Assembly (NCBI GenBank): GCA_002363385.1
Contig: DEVL01000001.1
Location: 62,001-126,000 of the forward strand
Reading direction: 5' to 3'
From: Stenotrophomonas maltophilia
GTDB lineage: Bacteria > Pseudomonadota > Gammaproteobacteria > Xanthomonadales > Xanthomonadaceae
DNA length: 64,000 nt
Of this stretch, positions 59,002 through 64,000 are shown piece after piece (the first letter of the stretch is position 1; each line of letters begins with the position of its first letter). The position numbers were made by a program, and so were the translations under genes. The notes under the pieces were generated by a model, which did not search any database, was not told the DNA's origin, and saw only the letters and a list, made by a program, of their open reading frames with translations.

Positions 59002-61295
59002 CCACTGTTACCAACCTGGGTTTTCCACGCATCGGCGCCAAGCGCGAACTCAAGCGCGCGCTCGAAGCCTTCTGGTCCGGCGAAAGCACCGCCGCCTCGC
59101 TGCAGGACACGGCGGCCGAGCTGCGTGAACGCCACTGGCAGCTGCAGCGCGAGGCCGGCGTGGATGTGCCGCCGAGCAATGATTTCAGCCTGTACGACCA
59201 GGTGCTGGATGCGGCCTTCCTGTTCGATGCGATCCCGACCCGCTACCGCGCGCTCGCCGATGCCGAGCCGCTGAGCGGCTACTTCGCGATGGCGCGTGGC
59301 CTGCAGCGCGATGGCATCGACCTGCACGCGCTGGAAATGACCAAGTGGTTCGACACCAACTACCACTACCTGGTGCCCGAACTGCACGCCGGCCAGACCT
59401 TCGCGGTACGCGGCGACAAGCCGCTGGCCGAGTACCGCCAGGCCAAGGCGCTGGGGATCGAGACCCGTCCGGTGCTGATCGGCCCGGTGACCTTCCTGCG
59501 GCTGTCCAAGACCACCGACGGCAGCAACGCGCTGGACCTGCTCGATGCGCTGCTGCCGGTGTACGTGCAGCTGCTGGGCGAACTCAAGGCGGCCGGCGCG
59601 GCGTGGGTGCAGCTGGATGAGCCGCTGCTGGTGCAGGACCTGGACGAGGCCACACGTGCTGCCTTCGAGCATGCCTATGCGGTGCTGGCCCAGGCCGCGC
59701 GCCCCAAGGTGCTGGTGGCGACGTACTTTGGCGCGCTGGAGGACAACCTCACCCTGGCCGCCTCGCTGCCGGTCGATGGTCTGCATGTGGATCTGGTCCG
59801 TGCGCCGGAACAGCTCGATGCGGTGATCAAGGCACTGCCCGCCGGTCGCGTGCTGTCGGCCGGTCTGGTCAACGGCCGCAACATCTGGCGCACCCATCTG
59901 GACAACGCCCTGGTGCTGGCGCGCTACGCGCACGGTCATGTCGGCAGCGATGCGCTGTGGCTGGCGCCGTCGTGTTCGCTGCTGCATAGCCCGGTCGATC
60001 TGGACCACGAAAAGAAGCTCGATGACGAACTTCGCAGCTGGCTGGCCTTCTCCAGGCAGAAGCTCGGCGAGCTGCGCGTGCTGGCTGATGCGATCGATGC
60101 GCCGGCGCGTGCCGAAGCACCGCTCGCCCATTCGCGTGCGTGCATCGAATCGCGCCGTCGTTCGCCACGCGTGCACAACCCGACCGTCGCCGCGCGTCTT
60201 TCCGCGCTGACCCCAGCCGATGCACAGCGCCACAGCCGCTACCCGCAGCGCCACCTGGCCCAGGCCGCCGCGCTGAAGCTGCCGCGCTTCCCGACCACCA
60301 CGATCGGTTCGTTCCCGCAGACGCTGGAGGTGCGTGAGGCGCGTGCCCGCAACAAGTCCGGCAAGCTCTCCGATGCGGACTACGATGCGTTCCTGGCCAC
60401 CCAGACCGAGCACTGCGTGCGCGTGCAGGAACAGATCGGGCTGGATGTGCTGGTGCATGGCGAGTTCGAGCGCAACGACATGGTCGAGTACTTCGGCGAG
60501 CAGCTCGATGGCTTTGCGTTCACCAAGAATGGCTGGGTGCAGAGCTACGGCTCGCGCTGCGTGAAGCCGCCGGTGATCTTCGGCGATGTGACCCGTCCGC
60601 AGCCGATGACGGTGCGCTGGTCGCAGTACGCGCAGTCGCTCACCCAGCGGCCAATGAAGGGCATGCTGACCGGCCCGGTGACGGTGCTGCAGTGGTCGTT
60701 CGTGCGCGATGACCAATCGCGGGCGGACACCTGCCGCCAGATCGCGCTGGCGCTGCGCGATGAAGTGACCGATCTGGAAGCGGCCGGCATCGGCGTGATC
60801 CAGATCGACGAGCCGGCGATCCGTGAAGGCCTACCGCTCCGCCGTGCCCAATGGCGCGAGTACCTGGACTGGGCGGTGGAAGCGTTCCGGATCGGCGCCA
60901 GCGGCGTGCGCGATGCGACCCAGATCCACACGCACATGTGCTATTCCGAGTTCAACGACATCATCCAATCGGTGGCTGCGATGGACGCGGACGTGATCTC
61001 GATCGAGACCTCGCGCTCGCGCATGGAGCTGCTGGATGCCTTCGTGCGCTTCCAGTATCCCAACGAGATCGGCCCGGGTGTGTACGACATCCACTCCCCG
61101 CGCGTGCCGGACAAGGCCGAGATGCTGGCGCTGCTGCGCAAAGCCGCCGAAGTGCTGCGCCCGGAGCAGATCTGGGTCAACCCGGATTGCGGCCTGAAGA
61201 CCCGTGGCTGGCCGGAAACCCGTGCCGCGCTGGAAGCGCTGGTGGCCGCCGCGCGCGAACTGCGCGAGGAAACCACGGACGCCAACGCCGCCTGA
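58998..61295 (+). CDS. metE: Cobalamin-independent methionine synthase
   Basis: 765 residues, normal MetE size (753 in E. coli). It transfers a methyl group from methyltetrahydrofolate triglutamate to homocysteine. The N-terminal domain starts [18 protein letters not shown], and the C-terminal catalytic domain has zinc ligands in [10 protein letters not shown] (about 645-652) and [11 protein letters not shown] (about 730-740), with [11 protein letters not shown] upstream. GAGGA precedes the ATG by about 10 nt. The gene is under a cobalamin riboswitch, so it should be expressed when B12 is scarce. Confidence 0.97.
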   Translation: MTTVTNLGFPRIGAKRELKRALEAFWSGESTAASLQDTAAELRERHWQLQREAGVDVPPSNDFSLYDQVLDAAFLFDAIPTRYRALADAEPLSGYFAMARGLQRDGIDLHALEMTKWFDTNYHYLVPELHAGQTFAVRGDKPLAEYRQAKALGIETRPVLIGPVTFLRLSKTTDGSNALDLLDALLPVYVQLLGELKAAGAAWVQLDEPLLVQDLDEATRAAFEHAYAVLAQAARPKVLVATYFGALEDNLTLAASLPVDGLHVDLVRAPEQLDAVIKALPAGRVLSAGLVNGRNIWRTHLDNALVLARYAHGHVGSDALWLAPSCSLLHSPVDLDHEKKLDDELRSWLAFSRQKLGELRVLADAIDAPARAEAPLAHSRACIESRRRSPRVHNPTVAARLSALTPADAQRHSRYPQRHLAQAAALKLPRFPTTTIGSFPQTLEVREARARNKSGKLSDADYDAFLATQTEHCVRVQEQIGLDVLVHGEFERNDMVEYFGEQLDGFAFTKNGWVQSYGSRCVKPPVIFGDVTRPQPMTVRWSQYAQSLTQRPMKGMLTGPVTVLQWSFVRDDQSRADTCRQIALALRDEVTDLEAAGIGVIQIDEPAIREGLPLRRAQWREYLDWAVEAFRIGASGVRDATQIHTHMCYSEFNDIIQSVAAMDADVISIETSRSRMELLDAFVRFQYPNEIGPGVYDIHSPRVPDKAEMLALLRKAAEVLRPEQIWVNPDCGLKTRGWPETRAALEALVAAARELREETTDANAA

Positions 61296-61320
61296 TGCTC
61301 CGTTTGTAAACCGCCCCAAG

Positions 61321-61353
61321 GACCCCATCGCCGCCGTTGCCGGCGGTGGGGTC
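61321..61353 (+). terminator. Hairpin between metE and queH
   Basis: GACCCCA and TGGGGTC frame a GC-rich stem (GCCGCC/GGCGGT-type pairs) 25 bp past the metE stop. There is no T-run after it, so it may be a pause or weak attenuator ahead of queH rather than a true terminator. Confidence 0.5.
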
Positions 61354-61365
61354 GACGAGAGACGC

Positions 61366-62055
61366 ATGACCCCGACCCAGCTGACCCCCATCGACCGCCC
61401 CACCCTGTCGCTTCCCGACGGCCACACCAAGCTGCTGCTGCATTCGTGCTGCGCACCGTGTTCGGGCGAGGTGATGGAGGCGATCACCGCCTCCGGCATC
61501 GACTACACGATCTTCTTCTACAACCCCAACATCCACCCGGTGAAGGAGTACGAACTGCGCAAGCAGGAGAACATCCGCTTCGCCGAGAAACATGGCGTGC
61601 CGTTCGTCGACGCCGACTACGACACCGACAACTGGTTCGCGCGTGCGCGTGGCATGGAGAACGAACCCGAGCGCGGCATCCGCTGCACGATGTGCTTCGA
61701 CATGCGCTTCGTTCGCACTGCGCTGTACGCGCACGAGAACGGCTTTGCGGTGATCAGCAGCTCGCTGGGCATTTCGCGCTGGAAAGACATGAACCAGATC
61801 AACGACTGTGGCCACCGCGCCGCCGCACACTACCCGGGCATCCAGTACTGGGATTACAACTGGCGCAAGGGCGGCGGCGCCGCGCGGATGGTGGAGATCA
61901 GCAAGCGCGAGCAGTTCTACCAGCAGGAGTACTGCGGCTGCGTCTACTCGCTGCGCGACGCCAACCGCCACCGCCGCGAGACCGGCCGCGAGCGGATCAA
62001 GCTGGGCGTGCTGTACTACGGCGATGGCACCTCGAAGCAGGGCGACGCCGACTGA
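61366..62055 (+). CDS. queH: Epoxyqueuosine reductase QueH
   Basis: 229 residues. It is the non-cobalamin, Fe-S enzyme that completes queuosine in tRNA (alternative to B12-dependent QueG). Cys motifs are SCCAPC near the N-terminus, RCTMCFDMR in the middle and QEYCGCVYS near the C-terminus, all intact. The ATG at 61366 was chosen; the frame extends back into metE. Its place after a B12-controlled metE is notable, because both are cobalamin-independent replacements of B12 enzymes. Confidence 0.95.
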   Translation: MTPTQLTPIDRPTLSLPDGHTKLLLHSCCAPCSGEVMEAITASGIDYTIFFYNPNIHPVKEYELRKQENIRFAEKHGVPFVDADYDTDNWFARARGMENEPERGIRCTMCFDMRFVRTALYAHENGFAVISSSLGISRWKDMNQINDCGHRAAAHYPGIQYWDYNWRKGGGAARMVEISKREQFYQQEYCGCVYSLRDANRHRRETGRERIKLGVLYYGDGTSKQGDAD

Positions 62056-62107
62056 CCGTTGCGGGGGCGTCGGCTAGACTGGGCGCCCCCACAGCCGTGA
62101 AGCCGCC

Positions 62108-62734
62108 ATGAGCCGTTACCCCGCCGATGTCGCGTTGGTCGTGATCGACCTGCAGCCGGACTTCATGCCCGGTGGCGCACTGGCCTGCGTGGACGGCGAT
62201 GCGATCGTGCCGGACATTGCGGCGCTGCTGGCCGAGCGCCGGTATGCCACCGTGGTGGCGACCCAGGACTGGCACCCGGCCGACCACGCCTCCTTTGCCA
62301 GCCAGCACCTGGGGCATCTCCCGTTCGAAGCGATCCTGCTGCACGCCCAGCCGCAGACCCTGTGGCCGGACCATTGCGTACAAGGCAGCGAGGGCGCCGT
62401 GCTGCATCCGGGCGTGGACTGGACCGTGGCCGACCTGATCCTGCGCAAGGGCACCCGCCGCGCGGTGGATTCGTACAGTGCCTTCCGTGAGAACCATGGC
62501 CCTGACGGCACCCGCCCCGCGACCGGCCTGGCCGGCTGGCTGCACGAACGCGGCATCCGCGAGGTGCACGTGTGCGGCCTGGCGCGCGACTACTGCGTGC
62601 TGTGGAGCGCGCAGGACGCTGTGAAATCCGGCTTCCGGGTGAAGTTCCATTGGGCGCTGACCCGACCGGTGACCGAGGCCAATGATGGGATGGTGCGCGA
62701 GGCGCTGGCCAAGGCAAAGATCGCGCTGATCTGA
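62108..62734 (+). CDS. pncA: Nicotinamidase
   Basis: 208 residues. It converts nicotinamide to nicotinate in NAD salvage. The catalytic triad and metal site are visible: Asp in VIDLQPDFMPGG, DWHPADHASF, Lys in LRKGTRR and nucleophilic Cys in GLARDYCVLW. The N-terminal start at 62108 follows a weak site after GTGAAGCCGCC. It is convergent with purU, with a GTAG palindrome between them. Confidence 0.95.
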   Translation: MSRYPADVALVVIDLQPDFMPGGALACVDGDAIVPDIAALLAERRYATVVATQDWHPADHASFASQHLGHLPFEAILLHAQPQTLWPDHCVQGSEGAVLHPGVDWTVADLILRKGTRRAVDSYSAFRENHGPDGTRPATGLAGWLHERGIREVHVCGLARDYCVLWSAQDAVKSGFRVKFHWALTRPVTEANDGMVREALAKAKIALI

Positions 62735-62764
62735 CGGGCGGAGCCGGGTGCCGGCCGGAACGAC

Positions 62765-62789
62765 GTACCCACCAACGGTCGGTACCTAC
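62765..62789 (-). repeat. GTAG-headed palindrome (SMAG-like)
   Basis: On the minus strand it reads GTAG, then GTACCGACC-GTT-GGTGGGTAC. Stem pairing is imperfect at one position. It sits between the convergent pncA and purU stop codons and could act as a bidirectional RNA 3' hairpin. Confidence 0.75.
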
Positions 62790-62792
62790 CGG

Positions 62793-63644
62793 TCAGCGGA
62801 AGACGACGGTGCGATGCCCGTTGCGCAGGATCCGATGCTCGACATGCCGGCGTACCGCGCGCGCCAGGACCTGGGATTCGGTATCGCTGCCCAACCGCAC
62901 CAGATCGCGCGGCGTCATCGCATGATCCACGCGCGCCACGTCCTGCTCGATGATCGGACCCTCGTCCAGATCCGGGGTCACGTAATGTGCGGTGGCGCCG
63001 ATGATCTTGACCCCGCGTGCGTGCGCCTGGTGGTACGGCTGCGCGCCCTTGAAGCTGGGCAGGAAGCTGTGGTGGATGTTGATCGCGCGCCCGGCCAGCG
63101 CCTCGCACAGGCGCGGCGACAGAATCTGCATGTAGCGCGCCAGCACCACCAGATCGATCTGCTCGCGTTCGACCAGGTCGATGATCTGCTGCTCCTGCAC
63201 GGCACGGTTGTCCGCGTTGACCGGCAGGTGATGGAACGGCACGCCGTAGGACCCAGCCAGGGCGGCGAAGTCCTCGTGGTTGGAGGCCACCGCCGCGATG
63301 TCCACCTGCAGCTGCCGGCTGTGCGCGCGGAACAGCAGGTCGTTGAGGCAATGCCCCTGCTTGCTCACCAGCACCAGCAGGCGCGCGCGGCGGCGGGCGT
63401 CATGCAGCTGCCAGTCCATGCCGAACTCGGTGGCCAGCGTGGCCATGCGCGCTTCCACGTCGCCCAGCGACTGCTCGGCGGCACGGTCGAAATGCACGCG
63501 CAGGAAGAACCGGCCGCTCTCGTCGTCGCCGAACTGCTGGGCATCGAGGATGTTGCAGCCCAGCTCGAACAGCAGGCCGGACACACGGTAGACGATCCCG
63601 GTACGGTCCGGGCATGAGAGGGTGAGGATGGAATCAGGGCGCAT
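62793..63644 (-). CDS. purU: Formyltetrahydrofolate deformylase
   Basis: 283 residues. It hydrolyses 10-formyl-THF to formate and THF, supplying formate to PurT. An N-terminal ACT domain (about 1-85, TLSCPDRTGIVYRVSGLLFE) precedes the formyltransferase domain with INIHHSFLPSFKGAQPYHQA and DLDEGPIIEQDV. The ATG at 63644 is fixed by the ACT domain. It ends at the GTAG palindrome shared with pncA. Confidence 0.97.
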   Translation of the reverse strand: MRPDSILTLSCPDRTGIVYRVSGLLFELGCNILDAQQFGDDESGRFFLRVHFDRAAEQSLGDVEARMATLATEFGMDWQLHDARRRARLLVLVSKQGHCLNDLLFRAHSRQLQVDIAAVASNHEDFAALAGSYGVPFHHLPVNADNRAVQEQQIIDLVEREQIDLVVLARYMQILSPRLCEALAGRAINIHHSFLPSFKGAQPYHQAHARGVKIIGATAHYVTPDLDEGPIIEQDVARVDHAMTPRDLVRLGSDTESQVLARAVRRHVEHRILRNGHRTVVFR

Positions 63645-63721
63645 CCTTTCAAGTGTAAAGGAGCGCCCGGATCCGCGGCACGGTTGCTCTCACCTGCAAC
63701 CATTCGGCAAGGCCATCCGGG

Positions 63722-63988
63722 TTACCGCGGCGGATGCACCGTCCATGCCACCAGCCGCATCACCACCGGGCGCACCAGGAGCACGCAACAGAACGCCGTC
63801 GGCATCGCCAACTGGTAGGCGCCAAGCACGCGCGCGGGGTAGTCCACGCCCACGCCGGCATTGGCGGCCGTGATCACCAGGCACATCAGCATGGCCATGA
63901 TCGAGGCCATGAAGAAAGCGAACACGAATGGGGTAGCGCGGGCGCCGAGCTTCCAGCGGCGCATCGCCACAGCCTGAGGAGCGGTCAT
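63722..63988 (-). CDS. DUF2798 small membrane protein
   Basis: 88 residues with two TM helices (about 18-45 and 57-80), typical of DUF2798. The function is not known; family members are inner-membrane proteins. The start is ATG at 63988 or possibly the ATG at 63964. Its upstream context is cut by the window edge. Confidence 0.8.
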   Translation of the reverse strand: MTAPQAVAMRRWKLGARATPFVFAFFMASIMAMLMCLVITAANAGVGVDYPARVLGAYQLAMPTAFCCVLLVRPVVMRLVAWTVHPPR

Positions 63989-64000
63989 GCGTAGGGTTCC

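Overview
The window looks like a piece of a Stenotrophomonas-type chromosome (Xanthomonadaceae/Lysobacterales). The evidence is high GC with strong third-position GC, a long xanthomonad-style TonB receptor, GTAG-type palindromes of the Stenotrophomonas kind, a cobalamin riboswitch in front of metE, and characteristic neighbour sets (phoPQ, coaX-birA, valine catabolism, RHS pairs). This identification is inference from gene content; no rRNA is present to confirm it.

Layout. 1-5106: start of an ABC ATPase gene (minus) divergent from a four-gene efflux operon (adaptor, ATPase, two FtsX-type permeases). 5107-9194: an AT-rich leader, a 940-residue TonB-dependent receptor, a strong terminator, and about 0.7 kb of non-coding DNA with two large nested inverted repeats. 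9195-12526: two EamA exporters (rarD and a YedA-like gene) divergent from a KgtP-like MFS permease. 12689-23688: housekeeping and stress genes: M28 peptidase, MBL hydrolase, trpS with an unusual C-terminal domain, CsbD, entericidin, arginase, tRNA-Thr, SPOR protein, coaX, birA and an MtfA-like peptidase. 23693-30015: phoPQ with a small secreted partner, dusA, a membrane hydrolase-like gene divergent from a Crp/Fnr regulator, and a cation diffusion facilitator.

30016-37450 is a lower-GC island. It carries an amber-disrupted small membrane gene and a three-gene RHS polymorphic-toxin operon: a giant exported RHS/Fn3 shell protein, a separately encoded exported RHS core with a C-terminal toxin-like domain, and an overlapping four-TM candidate immunity gene. 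37501-46015: AraC regulator/ohr, then a tightly coupled valine-degradation operon (mmsA, acyl-CoA dehydrogenase, enoyl-CoA hydratase, HIBYL-CoA hydrolase, mmsB) divergent from a ScfR-like XRE regulator.

46079-57708 is the most interesting stretch: an ECF sigma factor, its RskA-type anti-sigma factor and a secreted protein, followed by a run of lipid genes (fatty-acid desaturase, FAD oxidoreductase, DUF1365, two cyclopropane-synthase-like methyltransferases, DUF2878, DUF1295, lipocalin, patatin lipase). Two almost superimposable promoter-like sequences (TGCATCC, 16 nt, CGTATCTCC) lie before the sigma operon and before the desaturase operon. This suggests one autoregulated membrane-lipid stress regulon.

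57837-63988: a HigBA toxin-antitoxin pair with a palindromic operator, a cobalamin riboswitch and possible leader ORF before metE, then queH, pncA, purU and a DUF2798 gene. Many genes overlap by ATGA/GTGA, which was used to fix start codons.
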